DNA from: Apostichopus japonicus
Taxonomy: Eukaryota; Echinodermata; Holothuroidea; Aspidochirotida; Stichopodidae
Assembly: GCF_037975245.1 (NCBI RefSeq)
Contig: NC_092570.1
Span: 8,123,001-8,187,000, forward strand
Length of the DNA: 64,000 nt
Direction: 5' to 3'
Below the pieces are notes generated by a model. The model was not told the DNA's origin, did not search any database, and saw only the letters and a program-made list of their open reading frames with translations. Of this stretch, positions 1 to 13,100 are shown in pieces. The translations under genes were made by a program, and so were the position numbers. Within the stretch, counting starts at the first letter, position 1. Every line of letters starts with the position of its first letter.

Positions 1-320
1 GAGTAACTGAATAATGTACTGATTTATATCTATTTTATCTGTTACATATCTGTTTATATATCTATTATATATATTGTTATATTATATGCTTATATTATAT
101 AATATATATCTATACCATGTCTATATATCATATATTATATATCTATTTATATATCTATTATATATATATATATATATATATTGTTATATAATATTATTAT
201 ATAATATTATACATATCTATATATTATATATTTATTTATATAGATTGATAACAATTATATCGATTTATATCTATTCTATCTATTGGTAAGGGAGTAAATG
301 AATAATGTACCGATCTTTAA
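1..320. repeat. AT-rich simple repeat flanked by a direct repeat
   Basis: Almost pure A/T built from TATATC/TATTATA words. The first ~23 bases (gagtaactgaataatgtact...) recur with two changes at 291-313, so the AT block sits between two copies of one short sequence. This looks like one ~290-bp unit of a tandem repeat that may continue upstream. An apparent open frame inside it encodes only Tyr/Ile/Leu and is not a gene. Confidence 0.7.
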
Positions 321-1090
321 ATTTAAATAATGCGGTACCTAAACAAGTTCAATGTAAATCTTATGCTGGTTTTGCTAGGCGTAGTTATTCGTTTGAAAAG
401 TATGGGTGGGAGGATGGAGTATGGGGGGGGGGCTAGGGGAGACATATTGCCACTATTGCTGTACCACATTTGAAGTAGACTTTTATTTTAGATCTGTTGA
501 TATTATAGCCTACATTGGAGAAGAGAGATTGGACTGTAGAGGGAGGACTCTACAACCGGTTGTTTTCTTTTGACAGGATATTTTTCTTTCTGTATCGTTC
601 CCTTAATGGTTTCTTATAAAAATGAAAGTCACTGAAATCACTATGGAAACAATATGTAGATTTCTTGCCACCAACATGACTGTGTGAAACAGTTGTTCAG
701 ACACATCCTGTTTTGTAGTAATAAATCAGTTTCAGTCTTAATCAATTAATGATACATCAGTCTTTTGTGTATTAACTTAGTTCATGTTTTAATAGTAGGT
801 GATCAGAAAGCCGATATAGTCTGCTTCAGGAATCAGAGTAAGCTTGGTCTCAACGTTGGGTTTCTTTGACTAAAATTAGTCTCTTCTAAATTCTAGATCT
901 AGTCTTCAGCATGTAGGCAATGGTTTTCTTTTCTTTTCCTTTTTCTTTTTTCTTTTTTTATCCAAGTCAACCCTTTGTTGAGTTGTATTTATCATCCACA
1001 GTCACAAAACTTGTGCAGTTTTATGTAGCAGTCTGGTTGTTATGGCAACAAACGATGTTTTTCTTTTTTTCATCTTTTCATCTTCTCCAG
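321..1090 (+). other. dlg1 intron (3' part), nothing coding seen
   Basis: Intronic sequence before the first visible exon. It has a run of ten G at 423-432 and ends in a T/C-rich tract (about 925-965, 1055-1090) closing with the acceptor ctccag at 1085-1090. No other feature was recognised. Confidence 0.6.
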
Positions 1091-1193
1091 AGTAAATGAT
1101 GTAATTGTGAAGGTTAACGAAAGCCAAATCCTTGGAGTGTCTCACGAGATAGCAGTGGACGCCTTGAAACGAGCAGGCAACACAGTGCACATG
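1091..1193 (+). CDS. dlg1: dlg1 exon 1 of window: end of PDZ1
   Basis: Encodes [18 protein letters not shown] and onward to NTVHM. This is the last strand and helix B of PDZ1 with the ligand-contacting His. The acceptor is ctccag; the first base completes an Arg codon begun in an upstream exon outside the window. The donor is ATG|gtaagg, phase 0. Confidence 0.93.
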
Positions 1194-4100
1194 GTAAGGT
1201 CTTTTTTTACTTTACCGATAAAGTAATTTTTTTTCGTAGCTAAGCCTTGGAAATATGCCAGAAAGACCGGAATTGCTTGAGCCATGATCAACGGTGCAGT
1301 TTACTTGTATTGCCACTCGTATTTTACTTGTATTGAGTGAGAATTTCGTCGCAATGACAAATGATAACCTTTGACTCCTCGGACAGTGCAGCGAAAAAAT
1401 CTGGAAAAATTTGTCTTCAGTTAGAAGAAAATAGTGCTTTTGAAGAATAGTTCTGGTATTGTCACTGGCTAAAGTTTGTGGCAGTAGAGAACAGCTTCAG
1501 TAGGGATTGATTTTTCTAAGGCAGTTTAGTTTTTTTGGTGGCTATAAAAAGGCCCTTTAGCAAAGTAAAAAACAGAGGCGTCATACATGTTCAGCATACT
1601 GCCACATTCGGTCATGTTTTTGACATTCATCGCATTATTATAACTATATACCCAGGCATTGTCGTTCTGTGGTAAATGCACTGTCTAACAAACTTGTCTG
1701 GTTAAAAGCAGCAAGAAAATGTGCCAAGATGTGTAGAACCAAATTGCAAACCCATTAAAGGCATTGAAGACTTGCCCCAAACCATGTGCCGCCCTGTGAA
1801 AAGTTAACTTTCCGTTGCTTGCAAGTGAAGTTTTTTTCTTATTGCTACAAAATGCAGACAGTAATGAAATGTGATACCGTGTTATCTTTTATCTGGAACT
1901 GAAATGTCCATCGCTGCTATGTACACTGTGTTATGGGTATTGACCGTAGCTGCATGAAGTGACTGTACACTAGTGTCTAATTACCGACGGTAGCAAGCTA
2001 TGTGTGTATTTTCTGGGATCGATGGTGGTGTCTAACACTTCTGTTACACCTCAGTCGAAAGTAGGTCAGATAACCGGCATGAGACGTTTCTTTGTGCGCG
2101 AGTCTTCACACCCTTTAACATAAAACCTTTGTTAAAATTGTAAGAAATATGCAAGATTAACGCCTTTCTGTCTCTAGATCGTGAACTAGAGTCAATTATG
2201 TGGAATTGTACATAAGGCTTTCGACCCCTCCTCCCTTCCTTAGTTGCCGCCCAGATAATGTCTTCCCCTTTAATATCTGTTCCTGTTTCATACTACCAAG
2301 TGTTGTTTTAGTCGTTTCCTGCCAAACATCTCCAGAGAAAGGGAAACCGATGCGGTTTGCCCGAAACAAATTCGTCGTTCGTCTCGGACGATTGGACGGC
2401 TCTTAAAACATCAGCCTTGTTCATGGTTTTAATTTTGGGTTTGGTGCATAGTGAGTTGATCAAGCAGAACTATATCAGCATTTTCCTCGCATTGAGGTGC
2501 ATTCAGCTTTACTCAGGGAGTAAAGTACACTTGATCTGTGTCAGACAATACAAAGGTGATAGGAAAAATCTTGATCCTGACAAAAGTCTGGTTGAAAAAT
2601 GATCACCACACAGCAAAACCGAGTGAAAAACCTGTCTGTAGTCGAAAACAATCAGTCAAGTCTTCCGATTGGTAGATTCGTAAGATGGGGTAAGTGGACG
2701 GTGCCCCAGAAGTGGGGGATGGGTGGGATGGGGTCGGGGATGGGGTGGGGAACAAATTGCTGAAATATTCCAGTCAATCAGCTTAGGTTGATAGGAGAGT
2801 GCGTAATGCTAACCAGTAAGTGTTGGGGAGTCAAACTGAATGTGTCTTCAGAGTTCTAGGCCTTGTTTGGTTGCATATCATATAATTCAGCATGGGATGG
2901 GGTGGGGAACAAATTGCTGAAATATTCCAGTCAATCAGCTTAGGTTGATAGGAGAGTGTGTAATGCTAACCAGTAAGTGTTGGGGAGTCAAACTGAATGT
3001 GTCTTCAGAGTTCTAGGCCTTGTTTGGTTGCATATCATATAATTCAGCATTATAAGCCTGCCGGACACTTCAGAGATCGAGAAGGCATGAACCAGAGGAA
3101 TGTCAACTGGACGGTCGTGAACTAGTTGTCAATAGTTGTGGGGACCAATAGGCAAACAACTTACTCCAAACGACTGTTCTCTGTTAACAAAGCCATGCTC
3201 GTTTGGGTCAATGCAAGATTTCTTTCCTTTGATTTATTAATGTCGTTGAAAGTGGGTAGTTGCAGTGATGAACCACCAGTATTCTGCACAACCGTCACCG
3301 ACCGCCAGTCGGGGAAACTGCACGTTAAGTTCTCCAGGCTGAAGCCCAGCCCACACTTGCTCAAATCTTGATTGGTTGTAATTGTTAGCACAGGTGCAAC
3401 GCTCGACTATCCACAAGTTACTATTTTAGGTTCACTGGGGGCATTGTTCGGCTGAATTTTAGAGTGAGGTCATGCGTTATCCATCATTGTGATTTTATGG
3501 TTGTGTAATGCAGCCTCCACTCTACCATGGAAATAGGTGTTACACTGTCTTGCATCAGATAATCCTATTAATGTAGTTCACTTTTTGATATTAATTAGTA
3601 AACTGTACTCCTAGCTGAATGCTACTGTTAACTTTTAACTTTATGTTAAGGGGTGAGGAAGATGACATCACACCCTCATAAGGTCTCGTCAGGTGATCAT
3701 CACAATCTGTGTGCTAAAGTAAACTTAGAACTAAGAATGCATGATGGAGTCTGAAATGTCCAAAAGAAGACCTAAAAAATAAATAAACAATAAAGATTCA
3801 AGTCAAAAGACTTTTAATGCATTTGAATCCTTTATTTGATAAATTAGCTCTGGTTTGGAAAGAAAACATAAATCTGCAAAGATTGGTGCCATGGAGATTT
3901 CAATTATGAATAATTTATGCTTTTTCCTTGACGATAAGATATTTTCAAAGTATATCACATTTGTTCCTGTGGCTGATACTTACTGAGCGTGACTTTTGTC
4001 TCAACTTCCTTCGTTTTCAGGTTGTCAGACGGCGCCCTCAGTTATCAGGTGCTGGTGAAGTCCTTAAGATAGAGTTAGTGAAGGGTTCCAAGGGCCTCGG

Positions 4101-7100
4101 TTTCAGCATCGCTGGAGGGAGGGGAAACCAACATATTCCCGGCGATAACGGCATATTCGTCACCAAAATAATCGACGGCGGTGCTGCAGAACAAGAGGGC
4201 AACCTTGAAGTCGGTGACAAACTCATGGCTGTAAGTACACCGTGAATATTCATGTTGTGCTCTTCTCCCTCACACAAAATTATACCCCATCTTCACTCGC
4301 AAATTATACATGTATGGAAGTGTTCTCTTTTCATGTAAAGGATGTAAGCGAAGGAAATGCGTTCCTTTTTTCTTTTCTTTTTTCCTTTTTTTTTCTTCAT
4401 GAAAGTGCATTTCCTTTCAGATAGGCCCTTGCATTTATGCTGTGATAATAAAGTGTCTCCCTTAAAATAATAAAATTGAAAGAAGTATAGAAGTACAACC
4501 TGCACTGGTAACAGTGTTTTTCATCAGTCTACAACAATATTAAAGTTAATTTTGGGCCCTAAAGGCATCTTTTAAATAGCTATTGGGTTTAATTTGGTTA
4601 AATTGTTGAAGTACACAGACTTGCTTCAGACTGGCTTCATTCTAGATTTAATGACCAAAAAAAGTTTCTTTTATATATTCATTTTGTTATGTCCATGAAG
4701 TTTTTTTTGTCTAAAAGTATTAATTATTTTCCATTTAGAGTTTTTGAGCAGTTTCTAAGGCTACTTATTAATTCTGAAACTAGTACAAACCATTTTTGGG
4801 TTTGATAAGGTGGGGGAGGGGGGGGGGGGGAGAGGATGGGGTCCATTGAGGATATAAGGTGCTATTAGAGAAGTGTAAGCTGCAGGTAACCTCCATACTG
4901 AAATCAGTTCAATTTGAGAATCCCACTTTATAATACAGCTCATTAGCATACCATGTCTAAAAAAAATATTAAAATAAAACTATGTACCATATTCTTTAGT
5001 GTAAAAGATTAAGAACTGTCTCTTAATTGATCAATTCAAAGCATTGTTTGAAAAACTACTTTTCAAAACAAAGAAATAACCACAAATTTCTGACAGAACA
5101 CATCGTATTCATTCAAAAGAGTGCAGAGAGTATTCTAACAGTATGCACTTTAGACATAACATAGGTTATCATAAATTTGTCCAATTTATCATAAATTACA
5201 AATCATTCTTTTATATACATATTTTTTTTTAACTTTCATTTGTCCACTTTATTCATCAAACTTCAGGTCGGAGATGCAAATTTAGAAGAAATATCTCACG
5301 AAGAAGCAGTCGGTATCCTGAAGGCGACCAGTAGCAGAGTATCCCTGACAGTCATGAAGAGAGTGGCCTTCCTGATGGGTGCCACGTACCCACCACCATC
5401 ACCCACACAGAGTGCTCCACCACACTCCCCGCCAACTTCACTTCCAGATGTGCCAAGGAGTCCCAGAGAAGGTAATTAGTTCGGATTGAAATGGCCCCTC
5501 TGCCTCATCGAAATGAAAGGTCACATGTCAAAGTGGCTGAACCACCAAGTTTAACAAATACCAGCTAGGCAAAGTGTCAAAAACAGAAAAAAAGCTGCAG
5601 CAGCTGCAAGTTCCCCTGCAGCAAGGCTGAATCAACTCTATAAACAATAGAGATTATTGTTTTCAGCAGATAAAACAGTTCCTATTGTGCAGCCTATCTG
5701 CAGGATGCTATTTTTGATTCATTGCCAAATACTCTGTTACCATATTAACCGGCAGTTTGTAACAAAAAAACCCACGAAGGTCGTTGTTTCGGACTGCTTA
5801 AAATTTGATGTCCTGATATGAGCAAACACTAAGAATTATTTCTACGTAAAACTGGGATCGTAGGCTACATATGTGAAATGAAGGAAGTCGCACATCCCAA
5901 TAGGAAAAGTATTGGTTAACCTGTGTATTATAATGGAATAAATAACTGGAGACTCTACATTAAGTTAATTTGTTTCTCAAATCTGTCATAAATTGTGATT
6001 ATTTGGTTGTGTGTGTTTTTTTTTTCTTTTTCCAGCTTCATACCAGCCTTCACAGCAAGCTCCAACACATCAAGAGCCCCCAGCACCGACGTCTCCAGGG
6101 GTTACAGCGAATGGTCAAAGGTCACCCAGCGAGAGCAGTACCACAGCACCGCAAGTGTTTATCAAAGGCGACGATGATTTTCCAAAGTGAGTAGTCATGC
6201 TGCCGAAATGTTCAGACCGAAAATGAAATGTGATTCCAAACAAAGAGAGCAGGCGATGTGAACAAGGCTGTTGTTGTTTACTGTGGCATGTGTACACAAA
6301 ATGACTTTACCAAATGATTTACAAAACTCATATCTTTTGACCATATTTGGTGGTTCCTTTAACTATCTATATTTAACTATAAAGCCTAAAATATTTACCT
6401 CCATTGCAAAACATGTTATTTCTAATTTTGTTTAGGCATGCAAGGACCGTGGTCCTTTCGAAAGGTCCGACCGGTCTGGGCTTTAATATTGTTGGCGGTG
6501 AAGACAATGAGGGCATCTTTATATCTTTCATTCTCGCCGGCGGGGTCGCGGATCTTAGCGGAGAGCTAAAGAGAGGCGACCAGATTCTATCTGTGAGTAT
6601 CCTCAATATTTAAATCAGTTTTTTACTTGACAAGTTAAGAGAGAGTACTCTGATTTTAATTTAATTTAAGTTAATCAAATTTTGAATGAAATGATTTTCA
6701 ACTTTTTTAACTTATAGCCTACTATTCTAGCAAGAGAGTAATATGTTACTATAATTTATCCCTTTTCCAACAGAAAGACACATTTTCAATGGATCTGAAT
6801 ACCTGTTTTAATATGTTGTGTCAGTTGAATGAATGAATGACTATAGCATTTTCCAAAAAATTAAATTAAAAACTACCTCTTTTTCTACTCCTTACATCAT
6901 ATGTTTACATTGTTACCAGAAAGGTCTCTTTACCATTTCCAACATGTCTCATTCTAAGAGATTTCAGTTTTGTCAAGATACACTGCACAACTAGTAAAAA
7001 AACACAAGTTTTTTTACTTTATTCCATACTTATTAACCTTGCTTTGAAATGAATCAAAGTAAACAAGACATCTTTTTTTCTGTCTTTTTTTTTCTCTTTT

Positions 7101-10100
7101 TTTTTTTCTCTTTTTTTTTTCTCTTTTTATTCTCATTTTTTTCTTTTTTCCTGATGACAAATTGATTAGTAATTGGTTTATTTTGTTGGCTTCAATAAGT
7201 CCCAGTACTCTATTGTATGTCTTTTGTGTTTGATCACTAACGAGGCAAAGAAATTATAGATTCATGAAGATAGATAGTTTCAATTCTAATGTTGTAAGTT
7301 TTCTTTATTATTCAGACCAAGTGAGTTATGAATTTCAAGGCTAGTTTTGTGGATTTTGTTAAGTTGGGGGGGGGGGGGTTAGCATGATGGGTGTGGGGGC
7401 TTGTTGTACTAGCGTTTGCACTAGTGGTACTATTTATATAGTTATCCTGTGGGTGGAAAGAGGGGAGAATACTCTGATAAAAAGGTTTCTTGACTTACTT
7501 AGATGTTTAAAACATTGATTTTAGAGGAAAGAGCCCTTCAGAGAGATTGAGATTCCGTTCTATAGTCTAAATATCTGTCAGATAACTGTCCGTTTGGATA
7601 AAATTGGAGAAAGAAGCAAATAATATATACTCGTTATTTGATTGTTTTCTCTCTTCATTCCAGGTGAACGGTCGAGACCTCAGTGTTGCTACACACGAAG
7701 ATGCTGCATTAGCCCTGAAGGGGGCGGGCTCGACCGTTACCATCGTAGCCCAGTACAAACCCGAAGGTAACACATTTTGAATTCTCCACAGATCCAACTC
7801 GAACATTTTTTTCAAACAGAATACAATGAACCCTTAATAAATGGAAACATTAACGAAAGAGAGAAAGAAAAAACAAATTCCCCCAAAAAACAGGGGTTTT
7901 TTTTTCATTTTTTTCATTTTCTTAGGTACTGGCATGGGATTACATGGCATGGGCAGTGTTTCACTGGCATGGACCCCCCTCCCTTCCACCTCACCTCTCC
8001 CTCTTCATAACCCAGCTATGTGCCTTTTACAATAGGCATTCATTCAATGATAAAGTCATAAAATCCCAGTTTTTCCACCTGTTTGAATCTTTTCATATTT
8101 TCAAAGAAAGTGATATATTAATGTTCCCTTTCTTTTGGGCCATAGACATAAAGCATAGCATACCAATACATACTGAATCTTTTAACCTACATTTTGTGTT
8201 ATGATTTGAGAGTAGTTTGTTTACTGATTTTAAGGTTCTAAATTAATATCTTTCTGTTCCTTATCTACTGTACTCTTGCTTAGTACAGTATTAAGTTTCT
8301 TTAATAATTAACTGCCTCCCTTAACATTTATATTTGCACTTTATATAAGTGATTTATTACTCAAAGCCAGAATTCATAACGACAATTTGTCTGTATTTTT
8401 TACTTTATTTTATTTGTTTGCATCCAGTCACTGCGGTCTGTGGTTTGGTATTTAGTCAGCAAGCCGAGTTTTGGAGTGCTATTGTTGTTCTTCTTCTTAT
8501 TCCTAGACACGAATTGTTTGTCAAAACCCATAAAAAATGTGATCTCTCTGGCTACAGTAAAGAGATCTGTTTTGCAAGACTGAAAAAAACAGCAGTGTAT
8601 ATCTGTAAAACGTTCATTATTGTTATGTAAACAATAAAATAGTTCCAAGGGAAACTTGATAAGGAATGTGGTTCATTGTAAAATGAAGGGTGCTTGTAAA
8701 TATAAATATTCTGTAGCACACCAGTTTGTAGTTCAGATCGAAGTACAGCTAGATAGAGGACACAATACACGGTGGCTTTATTAGTTGGAAGTATCTAACG
8801 CTGTGTGCATACTCTCTGGTAAGATATCCCGGACATGTTATTGATCTTTTAGTGATGTGCGTGAATTCTGATGGAATGCTCTGTCAGTCTTCCGAAGAGA
8901 TGAATCTAAATTGCTTCTCGTATCATTTACTGGACTCATTCATTTATAATTATGTTACACATTGTCTGGAAATGCGTGTGCTACAAGACACCCCTTCACT
9001 GTAATACCACACAGCTCTAACTGGTATGGGCTTCAAAAGTACATCGCTGCTGTTTGTTGAAATGGTTGGAATGTTTGCATTACAGCGTTTGTTTTTGATA
9101 GCAATATTTGTTTGCCACAGTGAACAGTCATTTTGCAGACATTGCTGCAGTAGTTTATGTACTGTGTTAGTGTAGTCCTGTGGAAGTACAGTAGTGTGTA
9201 GATTCAGCATAGCCTATACCAGTACCAAGGTAAATATTAGTATATTACTAGGCTAGCTGTAGCTCATGTATTTACTGTACATGTTATATTACCTGTTAGT
9301 GTAGTATGTAGGCTATGTAAATAGTGTGTGTATTATTTAGTAAGTAGCAGTCTGTGTACACCGTAACAGTTCTAAGGTTGTTTAATATACAGAGCGCATA
9401 TGATGTGGAACCTGTAGTGAATAGTGTGCACTCAACTGGAAATGTCTGTACTTGATAATACTATATATTTAATGAAACTCTTACCACCGTACTTTGGTAC
9501 AAGAAGAATAGAATAAGCATGTGTTAGCCTATGAGATGCAGTATATATTGTTTGTAGCCAGGGTTTGGTACATTGTGTTGAAAGTATAGTATCAACAGTT
9601 TATTACAGTACTTACTTACTAGCCTAAGCAAATAGGATACATGTATTAATGCAAGCTCACTACTGTATTATGGTAGTACCTGATTTTACATTGAACCACA
9701 TTGTGTGTTTTGTATAGAAACTGTGTGTATGTGTGTTTGCATCCTTTTGTCTACTTATAAAGTGTCAACCACTTCAAAAGACTATCATAAAATTGAATTT
9801 TCAACTAATATTATAGTAGTACATAGGCAGTTATGAAACTTGTACCGTTAACAAAAGATTTTTTACAAATTTTCTCTGTGGTTTCATCCAGTGTGCCGCA
9901 CTCAGAAATATGAGCATAACAGCTGCAGATGTCCTTTCATGTTACTCTTTGTGTGTGTGGTTGGGGTTTTTTTCTAACCTCATAATGTTTTTGTTCTTCA
10001 CTTTACTAAACTTATATTTAGTGTTTTACTGCAAACTAATAAATCCATTCAAAGCTGGTTGATGGCTCTTGCTAATGGAGACTTGATTGAAGCAGTTTAT

Positions 10101-13100
10101 ATAGTTTGCTCAGACCGAATTATTAAGATTCAATGAACAACCTTTTGTGTTGCATTGATCTTGGTAATTTTTGGAGACTAATCCATACAAGAATCCTATA
10201 ACAGTGGGATTCATTAGCTGGCAAAAGTCAAGTTTCTTTTCATATACAAAAACAGTTAAAGTTGAGAATATTTACAGGAAAATTTGGTTTTCTTCTTTTA
10301 TATTTGGTTAGTACTATTAAACATGATAAAGTGTGTAGAACACCAAAACGATTTTTGGAACGAAGTTGGAATTTGTCATTAAGTTCCCACTGATTAATGT
10401 TCGTCGGAGGAAATTAAATCTTTTTCTTTGTTTTCATATATTTTGACAGAATATAACAGATTTGAAGCCAAAATCCAGTCACTTCGGGAAGAGATGATTC
10501 AAAGCTCTGCCAGCCCGACTGGAAGTCTAAGAACAACACCCAAAAAGACATTTTACGTCCGGTGAGTCATTTCGTCTCCTAAACTTCGTCCTTGGGAGGC
10601 AGCCGAGAAGTCAAGCTTTCCTATATCCCTGTGGAGCTAATTAACCCTTAATGGTCTTTGTTTGGGTTGAAAAAGTATTGCCATGAGAAATACCAATGAA
10701 AACTGCTGTTAAGTGTTATTTGCTGTTAAGTTATTGTTTTTGACTATTTTGGTTGGAAAGTGGAAACTTTCATCTCTCGGCAGATTTGTGTCGCACGATC
10801 ACACACAAGAACTTATTTTTAATTTAAATGTGTTCTTAGTTATTCCATAATGGTTAAGTGTACAGTAACACCCACACACTGATTTGACAGTTGCAAGTGC
10901 AGGTAAACATTGCTTAAATTTTCCAGCCTTTGGTACGGTTGTCGCAATGAACGATTTCATTCATTCATTGAATTTCCTTGTCTTCCGTTTGCAGATCTCT
11001 ATTTGAGTATGATAAAACCAAAGACAGTGGTTTACCAAGTCAGGGACTGAGTTTTAACTTTGGCGACATCCTGCACATCACCAATGCAAGCGATGATGAA
11101 TGGTGGCAAGCTAGAAGAGTCCTACCAAATGGTGAAGATGGAGAAATGGGGGTCATTCCAAGTGATAAGAGGTAAATATAACTCCCCCCCCATCCACCTC
11201 CATCCACCACCCACCACCTCCATCCACCACCACCATCCGTCCACCACCCACCCCCATCCATCCACCACCCACCCCCATCCATCCACCACCCACCCCCATC
11301 TACCTACATCCTCATTTCTCCACCCTTCTTTCATTTCATCCTCCATTGACATTTTGGTTGAGATAGCAAAAGCCTTTGGTTTGTACAGGGGACTTGTTAA
11401 AACATACAAGGTGTGCTTCATCAGTCAGTACCTTGGCAAAGAACCTATCTAGGAACACGGTGTCAAATTTATGCACATGTATCAGCTACAAGAGAATTCT
11501 GAGTGTTATCGTCCTTTCGAAGAGATTTTTCAATGGTAAATTATATTTTCCAATTATAAATTATCCCCCTAGGTAATGGTAGTACAGTTGTTACATTTGA
11601 CAAAGAAACAGGAAAGTAACATCTGTTCGGGAGGAACATAATTTATTTAAAATTAATTATAACAAATATGCTCTGAACAGCAGACATGACTTAATGCTAT
11701 TACTATACATATTCATTGTATTTCATCAATATTCATATTTGTTCTGTTTAATACTATACATATTCATTGTCTTTCATCATGTTATTAATAGATCTATTTA
11801 ATACTACCAGCACTTTGCTCTAGTCATTACCAAGTTTCTTAAAATATACCATTTTCAGAATTTTATGATTATAATAAAAATATAGGACATTCTTTTCAAA
11901 CTCGGTGTTTGCTTTCAAATTGTTTCAAACATTACAATTATCATCAAATTTTCGTTGATTTTCCTTTGCAGGATAAAAAGGAAAGAGAAAGCCAGGCTCA
12001 AGAGTGTAAAATTCTCTGGGAAAGGTCAAGACAGAGTAAGTAGAAAGGTTCCCATGATTATTAAAAAAAAATTATTGAAAGTTTGAGAATAAATTTCCAG
12101 GCCTGAAAAAATTATGGAAAAGAATATAAGTGTAAAATGGTATATTGTATTTATTCGTACATTGGTCTACCCGAGTCTTTCTTTTTCCTTCTGGAAAATT
12201 TTTCCTAAATCTGACGGTCATAGAATTTACTAACTCCTTCCATGACAAGGCATGGATTTTTATTTTGCAAGAAAACCTGGAGACTCAAAACGAGTCCTTT
12301 GTTTTACCATGAACATTTTTCTGGAAACTTGAAACAAGTCCTTTGTTTACCATGACCCTTTTTCTGGAAACTCAAAACAAGTCCTTTGTTAACCCTGAAC
12401 ATTTTTTCAAAGCCAATCTAAAAAGCACCTGTACTTTAGGGTTCACAATGGTGGACTTGTTATGAGCATGCTTATGTTGTTGTTGACAGAAAAAGTAGGT
12501 TAACATTCTTGTGCCATCTTCTGATCTTTTGTTATACTTTGGAGAAAACATGTTTCATTGAACCTTCTCCTGTCATTGAACCCTTATTTTTATTTTATTT
12601 ATTTTTTGGCAAAAGTGTCTCCTTTTGTAGTTTTATTTTCCTGTATTAAAGTAGAACTCTTGAGTAGCTCTTGTGATATATACACTTCTGTGCCATAAAA
12701 ACTGTAAATATTTTGTCAATATTTTGTCAATATCTACCATTTTGAACTTTATGACAAGTATCCTATTTCATGATTTCAACTTGTAGATGTCTCTGTGATA
12801 GTTCACAACTAGCCAGGTGGAGTGGTACAAATGCAAGCATGATTCACATTTTGTACATACAATGATAAATACTGGGTATCTAGGATAGAAATATATAGGT
12901 CGTTGTTCTACAATCTTCTTGCTTCCATTGAATAATTTCGTTTAACTTCATATCCAACTTTAGCCAGGATAGGAAGTGATGTTAAAGGTCATTTACCCAC
13001 AAATATTATGACCCTAGTCATAACCTCCTAACAAGTAATAATCAGACGAGTTTTGGTTTATGATTTCGCTTTGCACATGATTATGATATGAGTTTATCAG

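Noticed and set aside
74-289. 71-codon plus-strand frame
   Set aside because: It is a translation of AT simple repeat (almost only Tyr, Ile, Leu).
11040-11452. Overlapping open frames on both strands across dlg1 exon 8 and the C-rich repeat
   Set aside because: They are shadows of the SH3 exon and of the C-rich minisatellite (His/Pro or Trp/Gly repeats). The phase-matched exon 10995-11171 explains the real coding.
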